Origin: Zonotrichia leucophrys gambelii
Taxonomy: Eukaryota; Chordata; Aves; Passeriformes; Passerellidae
Reading direction: 5' to 3'
DNA: 64,000 nt
Assembly (NCBI RefSeq): GCF_028769735.1
Contig: NC_088179.1
Location: forward strand, 1,612,001-1,676,000
The notes under the pieces were generated by a model. The model ran no database searches. It had not been told where the DNA came from and saw only the letters and a list, made by a program, of their open reading frames with translations. Position numbers and translations under genes: made by a program. This document shows positions 38,092 to 49,750 of the stretch, in pieces (the stretch's first letter is position 1; every line of letters begins with the position of its first letter).

Positions 38092-39362
38092 GCACTTCAC
38101 ACCATTTTTAAATAAAGGATGCAAATACCTAATTTTCTTTTATCAGTTATTGTATTTTTATGCACTCCACACTACACAAACCCTGCAGCCTCCAGTTCAC
38201 AGAACAACACAGGAACATTATTTTTGCACAGCACTTGTGGATGTTTGCTGTTCCAGGGGTCTCAGCATGTGCAGGCACACCAGGCTCCCAGAGCAACCAC
38301 TGCTCCTCTAAAGAGTCCTGCAAAGGGACATCTCACAAGTCTTTTTCTGCAGCTGGCAAAAAGGATAGCCAGGTCAGCCAGAGTGATGTAAAGTGCTCAA
38401 AATGTATCAGTGACAGCAGGATAACACAAGACACCATGCTGCTGGACACACATACATCAGCAGACACATTTAGGAGTTTCAGTCCTAAAACCTGGCACAC
38501 AGCGTTTTGCTAACAGTGAGAAAAATTTAATTTACGACTGTGACAGGAGATGTCTTCAGTGCAACACAAACAGTAGCAGCAGTGTTACTAATTAAACCAG
38601 AACTCAAGCTCCCAGACAGCTGATCCAGGATAGTGGGAGAAGCGATACTGCATTTCAACACAGTGCCTTTCTCCCCTGCTTTACAAGTAAAATGTGCCCC
38701 CTCTCAAAAGGTGTTTGCTCTCTGTTTATTTTAAGAATAAAGTCATAGCTTAAGCTTTGCTTATTTATATTTCCTGGCACCTATGAAGATTCACCAGGTT
38801 AAAATTTCACCATTCACCATTAAAATTTCATTTTAATTAGTTCTGCAGAAGTGCTGTCAATGTTTGGATAAGGTTTTCCCTGAGTGCACTGCCCTAAGGA
38901 GCGGCATAGTCAGCACACTGGGCCATCCTGCCACAAAAGGCACAGGGACATTTGGGGCTCCAGTGACCCCACAGCTGAGCACTGCAGGACACACACTGAG
39001 CTGTGGACATGGCAAAGCAGGCTGTGCCCTGTGCTGCTGCCCAGGTGGGACAAAGCAGCTGGGTGGCAGAGGCAAGCTCTGGATGCCAATGGCACTTTGA
39101 TACCAAGTGTGAAAGCAGAGCAGTGGATCCCAGCTTTGGGATTCCTCCATTTATGGACACATTTAAAGCCACACCAGGCAAAGGTACCAGCTACATCAAA
39201 CCCAGGGATGACACTGTGCCCCAAAGAGGCCTTTGCCTGCATGAGAGGTGTGTGTGGGCACTGGGCACACTCCAGGTAACATCACCCCTCACAAGCCCAG
39301 CATGCAGCCACACACACCTGTAAATGTTTGTGTTTGGGGCACAGAACAGACCTGCCACCAGT
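38092..39362. other. Intron, no feature seen
   Basis: A GC-richer part (38880-39300) has overlapping open frames on both strands without domains; read as chance. Confidence 0.55.
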
Positions 39363-39420
39363 GATAGGATTGCTTAGGCTGGAAAGAACTTCTGAGATTA
39401 TCAAGCCCAGCACTGCCAAG
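39363..39420 (-). mobile_element. Short CR1 3' remnant (minus)
   Basis: GATAGGATTGCTTAGGCTGG, AAAGAACTTCTGAGATTATC and AAGCCCAGC follow the reverse complement of the CR1 terminal segment. Only about 60 bp can be recognised. Confidence 0.55.
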
Positions 39421-40339
39421 CCCAGCACTTGCAAAAGGCAGACTGGAGCACTCCTCTGACCTCCCCAGGCTCTTCCCAAGCTCTCCTCCACACCAATCCC
39501 CAAGCCAGAAGCAGCTGGGGCACTGCCACCAGCCAGGATGGGGCACAGGCTGGGGGAGCCTGCAGCTGAGCCCCAGGGATTTGTGGTTCCCACCATTGTG
39601 CAGCCCTTCCTCAAATGCACAGCAGATGAGTCCCTTAGCTCTGCTCTGGCCTTGAGAGCCTCTCTAATAAAAATACCAACCTCCTCCTCCTCCTTCCTCA
39701 TCATGGGAGCCTCTCTGAGACCTCCCGCAAATGCAAGGGGAGAGAGAGAGGGGCTTTTAGCAGGGGCTGTTTGGCATTCTGTCACAAAGCCAAACAGATG
39801 TTTGTAAAAATCTAAACTGGTTCTACAACTGTTTTAAACTCACACAGCTGTGCACAGTGAGCAGCTCCATCAGGGGAGAAGACCACTGCTCTCACACCGA
39901 GGGACTGGAGTTTAATAAACCAAACTTCCCGTGCCTTACTCAAGCTGCCTCATTCCAATTTAGCGTTTATGGCAGAGGAAACTGCTGGAACAAGAAAAGT
40001 GAAGTGGCTTTCCCAGCTCCATGGTGAAAATTTGCATCCAGATGGGGACTAGGAGTGAGTGCAGCACCTGATTTCACCCCACAGCTTATGTGGGGAGGAA
40101 CAGCCAGGCTGGGACAGCAGCTCTCACCCAGGAGCCTGCTGTGCTGGGCACTCACCTCAGCATCAATTAAACCATGGAATCACTGCAAAGCTCAATGCAG
40201 CAACAGGAACCCACAGCAGAAGAGACTGGAGCAGCCTCTTTGTAGCAGTATTTCTAAAAATGTAAAATGGATTTAAATTTCTGACAGCTCTTTTAATTTA
40301 TTTATGAATGAAAGTTACTGTGGTCCTGATTTTTTAACA
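39421..40339. other. Intron, no feature seen
   Basis: The 167-codon minus frame at 39282-39785 overlaps the CR1 remnant and has no domain. Confidence 0.55.
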
Positions 40340-40552
40340 TTTTCTAAGCCTTCTGATGTTTACATTCTAGTAGCAAACTTTCTCACACACTTTATGTAAA
40401 TAACTCATTGTTTTGCATTCTTTTATGGAAGAGGAGAAATTTGATGGACTGTTGGTTTGTCCAATGTCATTGGAGAGGTGGCACTGTCACCCTCCAAACC
40501 ACTGTCACTTTGGGAAATCTGTAAATGTTGGAGTCAGAAATGAAAAACGCCT
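40340..40552 (+). repeat. Interspersed repeat X, copy 2
   Basis: Inverted relative to the copy at 26465-26650 and 13.7 kb away. It has the longer form, with CACTGTCAC repeated on both sides of a 9-bp segment. Open frames in the two copies translate to similar peptides because the DNA is repeated; I see no domain and no reason to call a gene. Confidence 0.8.
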
Positions 40553-42010
40553 TTATTACCTCGAGAGAGCTCCATTTCCATGTTGTGCTATTTCGTCTCC
40601 TATAGTGACAAACTACAGCTATGGATTTCTAAAACACTCGTATTTTAGAAATATGCCTGTCCAACTGAATTATACAGGATAGTTTTACAGTCCTATAAAA
40701 TACTAATTTTTTGCAAGCCAAAACTATTTGTCATAGAATATTTGCATTTTAGTAATATAAAAGATTGACTGTCTACGTAAGTACTACCATGCTGCTCCCC
40801 AAAACCACAGCAAAACTTCTGTTGTTGTTTTCTTCTCTTTTTTTATACTTCAGAAGAATGCATGGCAATTGAAAAACTGGTTTTACTCATGTTGCTAGCA
40901 CAGGAGCCTGTAACAGCTGGGTAAATCTGTATTTCTGATTCACGCTGCACTATGCAGAAAGGCATATAAAATCAAATTAGTTTTATAATTTCTGTACAGG
41001 CAACACGGTTGTGATGAGTGTATTTTTTAAAACTCAGAAGCAAGAGCATTGCGAAAAACTGTCACAGCACTCTGCTTATTTGAACTTTAGGAAAGAAAAG
41101 TTATCCATATCTGAAGAATTCCAAGTAAAACAGGAACACATTACCAGGCAGAAGGGACTGACCAAGCTCACAGCCCTGTCACGTTCAGACAAGAATTTTA
41201 AGTGCCTGCAGTCTAAAGCTTCATTATATTTTGCAGAACAATCTGGCAACGGAGGTAACCTGATTCCCTGGGAATCAAATGTTACTTAAAGACAGGTTTC
41301 ACCTGTCAGGGATAAAACATATTCTGAGCCGTGGAGTGTCAGGGTGTACAGACATCAGAGGAGAGGGGGTCTGTCTTTCACAGCTAACAGAATGGAGGGA
41401 ATTTTCTGCTTTCACTGAGTTTTGAATTTTATCTATTTTTGTAACTTTGAGGGGAAATTTTCAAACACAATGGCAGCTACAGCAGTGTTGTGCAAACAAA
41501 CTACAAAACACGGTGGAATAACAAACAAACTACACAACACTTCAGGCAGCTGCTATGAGGGTTCCTGCAAGTTTCAGGATCTGCCCTCCCTGGGTCTCTC
41601 CCCTTGGGGCAGAGTTACCTTCACAGCCATCAGTAACACACAGACAGCAAAACAGAAGTGTCACTTTTCCCAGGTAGATTTAAAGATGAAGGGATTGCTA
41701 TGGATTGCTCCAAGCCACCACCCATGCAGGTGGTGTCTGTCCCACCAGCTGCCCACCCAACCTCTCCTTCCTTCCCACAGCTGTGCCTGGGAGTCAGTAT
41801 TGGAGGAAAACTGAAAAAGAAGGCCCAAATCTTGCTTAACTGACAGAGGTAGAAAGGAGTGATTTAGGATTTTGAGAAAGACTCGATCCATGCAGCAGTT
41901 CAGAAGGGGCAGGTGAAAGCTGAGGAGAGCACTTGATGGTGACTTTCCTGCCACCCAACCAGAATTAGCACATCCAGTCCCTTTCTGAATTAACACTCTG
42001 AGCAGCAGCT
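40553..42010. other. Intron, no feature seen
   Basis: AT-rich unique-looking sequence. A short direct repeat ACAAACTACAAAACAC / ACAAACTACACAACAC occurs at about 41496-41541. Confidence 0.55.
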
Positions 42011-42017
42011 CCTGCAG

Positions 42018-42405
42018 TGTCACAGACATCTTTTATGGAAAAGCCTTTCCTTAGGATTTTTCCTCCTGAGAAGCTGGGAGGCCTCAGGAACAAAATGTAA
42101 ACAATGGTTATCTGCTGCTGTGGAATGCAACAGGTGCATCTGGGATTGGTCTCATGTGGTTGTTTCTAATTAATGGCCAATCACAGGCAGCTGGCTCAGA
42201 CTCTCTGTCCGAGGCAGATGCTTTGTTATCATTCTTTCCTTTCTATTCTATTCTTAGCTCGCCTTCTGATGAAACCTTTTCTTCTATTCTTTCAGTATAG
42301 ATTTAATGTAATATATACCATAAAATAATAAATCAAGCCTTCTGAAACATGGAGTCAGATCCTTGTCTCTTCCCTCATCCAAGAACCCCTGTGAATACCG
42401 TCACA
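42018..42405 (+). mobile_element. LTR-like element, subfamily 1, with 7-bp flanking repeats
   Basis: A 388-bp copy, TGTCACAGACATC to ACCGTCACA, with an exact 7-bp CCTGCAG on both sides (42011-42017 and 42406-42412). It contains a TATA-like AT stretch and AATAAATCAAGCC in the last 100 bp. It is the cleanest copy in the window for defining the family ends. Confidence 0.85.
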
Positions 42406-42412
42406 CCTGCAG

Positions 42413-43956
42413 GGGAAAAGCCAAGGAGGTGACTCTGGGTTTGCTCTGTGCCCTCTGCAGGACAGGGCATTGCAGGGACAGGAGAGGCCCCCGTGCTGTG
42501 CCAGGGCAGGCAGAGTCCACCCCTGCTGCTGTGGGGCTGGATGTGCTTCCACCAGGACAGGGCAGGACAGGACAGGACAGGACAGCTCACTGAAGGCAGC
42601 TCTGTGCAGGGCCTTTGTTAGGGCTCCCCTGAGCAGGAGCACCAGGAGCACTCAGCACCCTGGGGGAAGCAGCACAGTGTGGAGGCAGCACCTGCCCTGC
42701 CACAGGAGCTGGGCAGAGCCAGCAGAGCCACAGCAGCCTACTGTTTTGACAATATCCCCTCCCTGGGGCACCTGCCTGCTGCATGTACACAGCAGCATCC
42801 CATGGGGCAAAGAGAGAAACCCAATATACAGAAACATGCAGCATTCAGCAGGGACCTGGGCAGCAAACAGAAATTAAAGCTGTTCTCCCCAAGGAAGCCT
42901 GTGGGTTTCCACAGAATTGAGATGTCTATTTCCCTGGTCTTCCCCTGAAATTCTCAGTTGAATGCTGGAAGCAAACACAGAATTTCTCCTTGTGCCAGTG
43001 ACAGCTGTCAGTCACTGCCCCAGCCACCCTGCTCCTCACATCCCCAGCCCCCAGGACAAGGGGAGGAACAGGAGCTGCTGCCAGAGAGCAGAACTGCAGC
43101 ACAGTGCTGAGACCACTGCAGACAGCAGGGCCAGGACATTGCTCAGACCAACAGCTCTCTGAGGCTGGAGCCATCCTTTCACCCTGCCTTCCCCTGCCAC
43201 ACTGTGCCTAATGCAATCTGATGCTACAATAAAAATAGATGATCCTCAACCCCCCTCCCCAGCCCAGGGGGCACTGGTGGGTTGGGCACAGAGCCTGTGC
43301 TCAGCTGCTGCTCATGGGCAGGTGCTCCAGGGACTCTGTTTCTCTGTTTCCACTTATCGTTGTTGTGACCTACAAGGGAAAACCTCTGGCTTTAAATACA
43401 CATTTTTGATAAGGAAGTTACCAGCTCCCACCCTGCCTTTGGCTAAGTCAAAGCACACTTAATCATTGAAATCACCCAGAGGAATATATCTATCTGGTCC
43501 CCTCCATGTGAGACAATGCTACTGAAAGCACTAGAACATCAAACCAGCTGTTTTATAATCTCTGCCAAAAGCCACACAACTCCTATCAGGCCCATGCAGA
43601 GAACCCAGACACTGACTGACACGTGTTCTTAAATAAAACAGGACATTTTTAGGGCAGGAACAGGAAAAGGAGAGATGAGGTGAGCTCTGAGCTTCACACA
43701 GTGGTGCTGGTGGGTGTCTCCAGCGATACATCCATGCAAATTCTCTGGAAAAAGAAATAGCAGGCTTTTGCTTCACCAACAAAAGAAGCTGTTGAAATAG
43801 AGGGGTTTTTTTCAGACACAGCTGATAAGGATAATTACGTGGTGGAGAGCTTAGTCATCCATCTCACAGCGACAGAAGAGCAGATTCTCTTAAAAATAAC
43901 ACCAGCAGTGCTCAGCAATGTGCGGGTGCCGGCAGGAGCATCCCGGGCCGGGAATG
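42413..43956. other. Intron leading to the minisatellite
   Basis: Contains the (GGACA)n array and, at its right end, a small CpG-rich pocket (43918-43956) before the CTCF-like motif. Confidence 0.6.
42554..42585. repeat. (GGACA)n short array
   Basis: About six GGACA units, one altered to GGGCA. Confidence 0.85.
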
Positions 43957-43971
43957 CCGCTAGAGGGCAGC
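43957..43971 (+). promoter_or_regulatory. CTCF-like core motif at the minisatellite edge
   Basis: CCGCTAGAGGGCAGC fits the vertebrate CTCF core (CC-R-S-Y-AG-R-K-GGC-R-S) at every position, allowing R at the third base. It sits in a small GC-rich pocket (about 43918-43971) and directly abuts the first unit of the 1.1-kb minisatellite, about 6 kb inside intron 1 from the promoter. Occupancy is inferred from motif only. Confidence 0.5.
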
Positions 43972-45116
43972 GCTCCGTGCGGGGATCCCGGTGTGCAGCG
44001 CAGGGATCACAATGCACAGCGATCCCAATGTACAGAGATCCCAATGCACAGAGATCCCAATGCACAGAGATCCCAGTGTGCAGCGCTCCGTGCGGGGATC
44101 CCGGTGTGCAGCGCAGGGATCACAATGCACAGCGATCCCAATGTACAGAGATCCCAATGTACAGCGCTCCGTGCGGGGATCCCGGTGTGCAGCGCAGGGA
44201 TCACAATGCACAGCGATCCCAATGTACAGAGATCCCAATGCACAGAGATCCCAGTGTGCAGCGCTCCGTGCGGGGATCCCGGTGTGCAGCGCAGGGATCC
44301 CAGTGCACAGCGATCCCAATGTACAGGCTCCATGCGGGGATCCCAATGCACAGCGATCCCAATGCACAGGCTCTGTGCGGGGATCTCAGTGTACAGCGAT
44401 CCTAATGCACAGCAATCCCAATGCACAGCGATCCCAATGCACAGGCTCCATGTGGGGATCCCAGTGTACAGCGATCCCAATGCACAGCACCGGGATCCCA
44501 ATGTACAGCGATCCCAATGCACAGGCTCTGTGCGGGGATCCCAGTGTACAGCGATCCCAAGGCACAGTGATCCCAATGTGCAGGCTTTGTGCAGGGAGCC
44601 CAGTGTACAGCGATCCCAATGCGCCGCACAGGGATCCCAATGTACAGTGTTCTGTGCGGGGATCCCAATGTATGGTGATCCCAATGTACAGCAATCCCAG
44701 TGCACAGGCTCTGTGCAGGGATCCCAATGTCCAGCAATCCCAATGTACAGCACTCTGTGCGGGGATCCCAGTGTACAGTGCAGGGATCCATCCCAATGTA
44801 CAGCACTCTGTGCAGGAATAGAACCCCAAAGTACAGGCTCTGTGCGGGGATCCCAATGTACAGCAATCCCAACACACAGGCTCTGTGTAGGGATGGATCC
44901 CAATGTACAGAGAGCTCTGTGCAGGGATGGATCCCAATGCACAGCAGTCCCCATGTACAGGCTCTGTGCAGGGATCCCGATGTGCAGCGCTCTGTGCAGG
45001 GATGGATCCCAATGTACAGCACAGGGATCCCAATGTACAGACTCTGTGCAGGGATGGATCCCAATATACAGAGATCCAAGCGTACAGGCTCTATGTGGGG
45101 ATCCCAATGCACGGAT
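43972..45116. repeat. 1.14-kb minisatellite, 16-bp base unit with higher-order units
   Basis: The base unit is GATCCCAATGYACAGM, mixed with longer units carrying GCTCCGTGCGGG plus GATCCCGGTGTGCAGC. The longer block recurs at 43972, 44094, 44166 and 44263, giving a loose higher-order organisation. CpG-bearing forms (CTCCGTGCGG, CAGCGATCCC) dominate the left side. TpG/CpA decayed forms (CTCTGTGCAG) dominate the right. Neither strand of the base unit holds a stop codon in any frame, and 16 is not a multiple of 3. The array therefore yields overlapping open frames of 447 codons on plus and 380 on minus, which I do not consider genes. Confidence 0.95.
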
Positions 45117-47420
45117 CCCCTGCCCGAGCAGCACCAGTACAGGGTGCACACGGCACCCAGCTCACTCTGGGCACTGCTCACTGCCTCCCCTGACAGTCCC
45201 TCCCAGACGGAGGAGAAGGCACAGTTCCCTGTGTTTTGCCTCATCAGAAATAGCACTCTAAAGCCAGCAGGCTACAAAGGCCGTTCTGATCTGACCCGAA
45301 GGAATTCAGCTCATTCACAGGAGGATGCTGTTGTATCTGGGAGTCCTTCGTGGAGCTGATCCTGAGAAATCCCTCTGCCCTGAGGAAATACAACCCAAAT
45401 GGGATGAACACCTCAAAAAGAGCTGGAGTGCCCCTTTTAGTCATGGGTACAGCTCTTTCCTTGGGAAAGGAGAAGCCCCAGATTTTATGTTCCAAACCAT
45501 AGATGTAGGCTTGTCCCACTTTGGAAGAGCCAGCAGCTGAAATATCCTCCAAGAGATGAGGTTCCATTACCCCCTTCCAAGAGCCAGATCAAGTCCCAGC
45601 TGGTTGCCAGACCTGTTCTCTACTTAGATAACACTTCTCTAAAGGGCTCAAACACATACACTTGACAATGTTTTCATCAGAAAACCTAATTACACAGCCT
45701 AAAAGGACTAAAAGGTTAAAACAATTGTTCTGACTCCTTTCAGCTGGGGAGCCAGGGAAGGATCTGCGTGGGATGTGTGACTGGATGGGCAGCCTGGCAA
45801 AGTCCAGCTGGATTTTTCTGTACCCTCCTCTTCTTTGGCTGCCCTGCACCCACTGCCCATGTCAACAAGATCAACCTAACAGCAAGCCATGTCTAATGGC
45901 TAGACAATTAGTCTCAGGAATAAACAAACCAAAGCAGAAGTACAAACCAAACAGAGAACAAAGGCCAAGCACATTCATATGAAATCAGAACCCTAAGCTC
46001 TTCTCCAGTCCGTGAGGGAACTACCTCTGCTCCAGACACTGGGGAGCAGTCACCCATCCAACACCAGTAACCCCAAGACCTCCCATCAGTCAGGGAAATC
46101 TGGATATCCCCCCGCATGGCAATATTTTGTGGTGGTGTAGGCTCACTCTCTTCCATCACAAGCCACACTGTGCGCCTGACGTAACCAGTCCCTAACACAG
46201 GCACTGAGAAGCACCCCTGGAGCAGGGACCCCCAGTGGGGTGATGGTGGAACATGAGACAGTTCAGCAGGAACATGAGGCAGCAGGAACAGCTGCTGCCT
46301 CCAGAAAAGTGAAGAGGAAACAGAAAAACTGGAAGTTCTCAAACTGGTTTCCCTTATTTTGTAGCAATCACAGAAAGGGTGTGTGGGTCATCAAAAAGGA
46401 GAGTGGGACCACTCCCCAGCACGCAGGAAAGCTCTGATCAGTTAGTAGTACATCTCATGGGAGCAAGTGGTGTAACTTTCCCAAACTCAAGTTTGGGGGC
46501 TTTTCCCCAGCATTAGAAACTTTCTGGTAGGCAGATCTTCACCTAGGACTCTGGGTGCATGCTGTCTGTCAGGATTGCTAACACGAGCAGACACTGCTTT
46601 CATGTTTGGGAATTTTGCCATTGACTTCAAAGTACTGAGATATAACACCTTGTGTATTCCCTAAACACACTTAATAACAGCACCTGACACATTTAAAGTG
46701 CTTAGACATGTTAAAGGCATTGTACAACATTAGCAAAAAACCAGGAAACCCTGTCTAGGTGGTTCATGAGAAATCTGGTAAGCCAAGAGTCTATCCCTGC
46801 ATCAGATGCTTATCTATTAGCCAGCTAATAACTGTGTGACTCTTCTGATCCGTGCAGCCACAAGCAGGGACTACCTTCTGGTGAGCTGTGGAGACACTAG
46901 GTTATTCATAATCCCCTTAAATCATAACTAAGAATACAGATTAGAAGGTGTAAAGCGTGCAGTAAGTGTTCTAAACCCAACACAAACACAGCCAATGTCA
47001 GTGTGAGTCAGAGCCTGCCTGTGGGAGCTCGCTGAACTCCTTCTGCAGGGCAGCTCTGGGTGCACTGTGGGCTTTGGCTCCTGGGCTGGGCTGCTGTGAC
47101 ACCAGCACACACCAAGCAGTGCCTGGGGCCAGGGACAGGCAGGCAGGAGCAAGGTCAGCACCACTTTGGGGACAAGAACACAGGGCTAAGAAATTAATTT
47201 GCTTCAGGGCAAGCAATGGAGGGAAGGAACAGCGAGGAGAGGGACAAAGGAAAGGGCTTTTGTCTCCAGACAGCTCAGAAATAAAATAAAAACATGGTTC
47301 ATGGGGTAGCTCTTAAAACATGGAGAAGGCCACTATCAGGAAAGCTCAGCACAGGTTCAGCTGGAGACAACACTGAACTCACTTCATCAACATCTCTTAA
47401 CTTTGCCAAAAGTTCCCCAA
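45117..47420. other. Intron, no feature seen
   Basis: Unique-looking. No gene or named repeat recognised. Confidence 0.55.
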
Positions 47421-47672
47421 TCGCAGAATCACGAAAGTTGGAAGAACTCTTCAATATAATTTTATCCAGTCACTACCAAAACAACCCCTTATCCACCAAA
47501 ACAACCCCTTATCCACAGCTCTGAGTGTCTCCACCACCTCACCCTAATGCATGGCTACTCTTTCTGTGAACATTTCATTTCAATATGTGATCTGAACTTG
47601 CCCTGGCACAACCTAAGTCCTTTCCTCTCCTTTCACTTGAGACATGGCACAAGACCCCTGCCCCTCCTCAGG
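47421..47672 (-). mobile_element. CR1 LINE 3' fragment (minus) with a 21-bp internal duplication
   Basis: CAGAATCACGAAAGTTGGAAG, GTGTCTCCACCACCTCACCC, CTACTCTTTCTGTGAACATT and GAACTTGCCCTGGCACAAC follow the reverse-strand order of the CR1 3' region over about 250 bp. A 21-bp segment around CAAAACAACCCCTTATCCAC is present twice in tandem near 47476-47517. Confidence 0.75.
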
Positions 47673-49489
47673 TGTGTGCCCAGGGATGCACTCACAGGTG
47701 TCAGCAGTGTCACCTGGCAAGGCTCCATGCAGGTGCCAACCCCCACGGTCAGCAAGCTGAACTGCTGCCACTGAAACCAGCCTGAAGCAATGAGCACACG
47801 TAGAATTATCAACTGCATGATCCTGTACTTGGTACGTGTGAGGATACTGCAAGGGGGCTCTTGAGACTCCTCTTCATGGAGACAGCAAAACTGGCACCAG
47901 CCTTTGCATTAACCTGCACAGCTGCTAAGAAGCACAGAGGATACACAACACAGTGCTTTGTCAGGAGTTTCTAAGGTTATATCTGTACTCACTGATGTTT
48001 TAACTGTACTGGGCAAGTGATACAGCGACACAGAAGCGCGTTCCTGATCGTGCATGGGTCAGGAGGTAATTACCAATGAAAATCATCAAGTCTGGCAGCT
48101 GTTTTATACACCAGGCTAATGGCAGCAGCAGCAGGTTTACGTGTGGGACCTTCTTGGAATTACTTTCTATGCAGTACTCCTCAAGTTTTCATGGCATTTA
48201 TCTAGAGAGTTTCTCTGTCTACAGACACAGTCAGAGGCGCCTGGTTCGATACTCCAGTTTTAACCACTGTGCCTTGAGACCACCAGTGCATGCTTGTACC
48301 AACACCAGGCAGGAATCAGAGCTCCTGGATCCTGGAAATCCGTGTCCTGACACTCCTGGAACTCAGCAATTCGCAGGTACAAGGTGTTTAGCTGGCTGCT
48401 GACCTGCAATCACACTCCTGGTAGCGCAGCTGCTGCCCGTAGTACTATCCCGTGTGCAGGCTGCAGCCACCTCCAGCACTGTTTGTAAACACTCAGCCTT
48501 CCAAGAACTTCCCACTTGAAACACGACAGCTAATGTATTCACATCTGCAATAATTAGATGCAAACTCATAAAAAGCCGCTTTCTTGCTCAGCTCAAGTGC
48601 TATTCCATTAATAGTGATGTTCAAACGATTCTGAAACTCCCCACTGTTTAACTTTGAGGGCTGCTCGTTTTACTTTGGAAATTTACTCTCAGTTGTAAGC
48701 TGACAAAGAAGGTATTAATTTATTCACATTTATGAGGCGTATATATAGTTCAGCCTTCTCCATTCATTGGTCAGACAACAAATTGGTTTCTCTGAAAAAT
48801 TACCTGATGAAATATTCAACATAAGGCATTGTGTAGCTTAGATGTGCAGTACAAACTGCAGTTTTACTGGGGTGTCCCTGTGGGTTGGCTCTGGCACGTA
48901 CGCCTGCATGTTTTATGCTTTGTCTGAAGGAGGAAGCTCCCCACAAGTGAAGAGAAGGCTCTTGGATATGGGTCACAAGTTGGTGTATCAAAACTTTGAT
49001 GAGAATTTAAAAAAGCCCTACAATGCATCAGCATATTTTCCCCAAGCCTTCAGAGAAAAAAAAAATCAAATCCAAACCCAACACAAACCAGACCTTGAAT
49101 ATTCTTTGCTATTTCAGTTGTTTCTACAAAGAGGAGGAAATCAACCAAGATTCATCCAAAGCCGGAATGAAGGCAAGAGGACACGCTCTAATGTAGGTTG
49201 CACGGGTTTCCTCTGCACTCCACGTTTGACACAGTCATTTTACTCCTGCTTCATTTTTAGTAAGTGGCAAATACCATTTACGCGTTTGCTTCCCACCCAG
49301 AAGAAGATTTAAATAAATCAATTCCTCTCTCACAACCTCGTGGCGTTTTCCAGCTCAGACACCAAAACCCATTACACTCCGATTATCCTGATTTCCGAAT
49401 CAAAACCCTGAAACCCGTTTCACTTGTACTCAGAACAGAAGCAACGAGACAATGAGAAAAAAGAAAGAGCCACCGCCGAACACTTGGTG
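47673..49489. other. Intron 1, promoter-proximal part
   Basis: AT-rich, unique-looking sequence up to the CpG island edge. As the first 1.8 kb after the promoter it could hold regulatory elements, but I recognise none with confidence. Confidence 0.5.
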
Positions 49490-49750
49490 CGACCACCCCC
49501 CGCTCTCACAGTTCCGTTCGCATCCCCACCGCCGGCAGAGACCCTCTGAGCGCGGGCAGGCTCCCGGCGGTGCCGAGAGGGGCCAGGGGAGCCCGCCCGG
49601 CTCTGGGGAGCCCTCTCCGCTCCGCTCCGAGTTCTGCCGCCCACGGCCCGAGCCAAACTCCAGCGTGGGGCGGCGAGCGGAGCGCTCCCGCCCGCGGCTC
49701 CCGAGCCGTGCCCGGCATCCCCCGGCTGGCAGCGGCCCCGCGGCACTCAC

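Larger units (their letters stand above)
1..49750 (-). other. GPC1: GPC1 intron 1 (incomplete)
   Basis: Everything left of the exon 1 donor reads as intron. I looked for the next GPC1 block, which should begin with a His-Leu-Arg-Ile-Cys-Pro type motif and a Cys-Cys pair, and saw nothing like it in any frame on the minus strand. The intron is therefore at least 49.7 kb and its acceptor is outside the window. It holds no second gene that I recognise. It carries four minisatellites, one long inverted repeat, CR1 and LTR-like insertions, and a MIR-type SINE, each listed separately. An unrecognised non-coding RNA or nested gene cannot be excluded. Confidence 0.85.

Noticed and set aside
43918..45261. 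447-codon plus-strand and 380-codon minus-strand open frames
   Set aside because: They are created by a stop-free 16-bp tandem unit, open in several frames on both strands, with no domain or initiation context.
48244..48258. GGTTCGATACTCC resembling a tRNA B-box
   Set aside because: It departs from the B-box consensus after GGTTCGA, and no A-box or cloverleaf is visible upstream.
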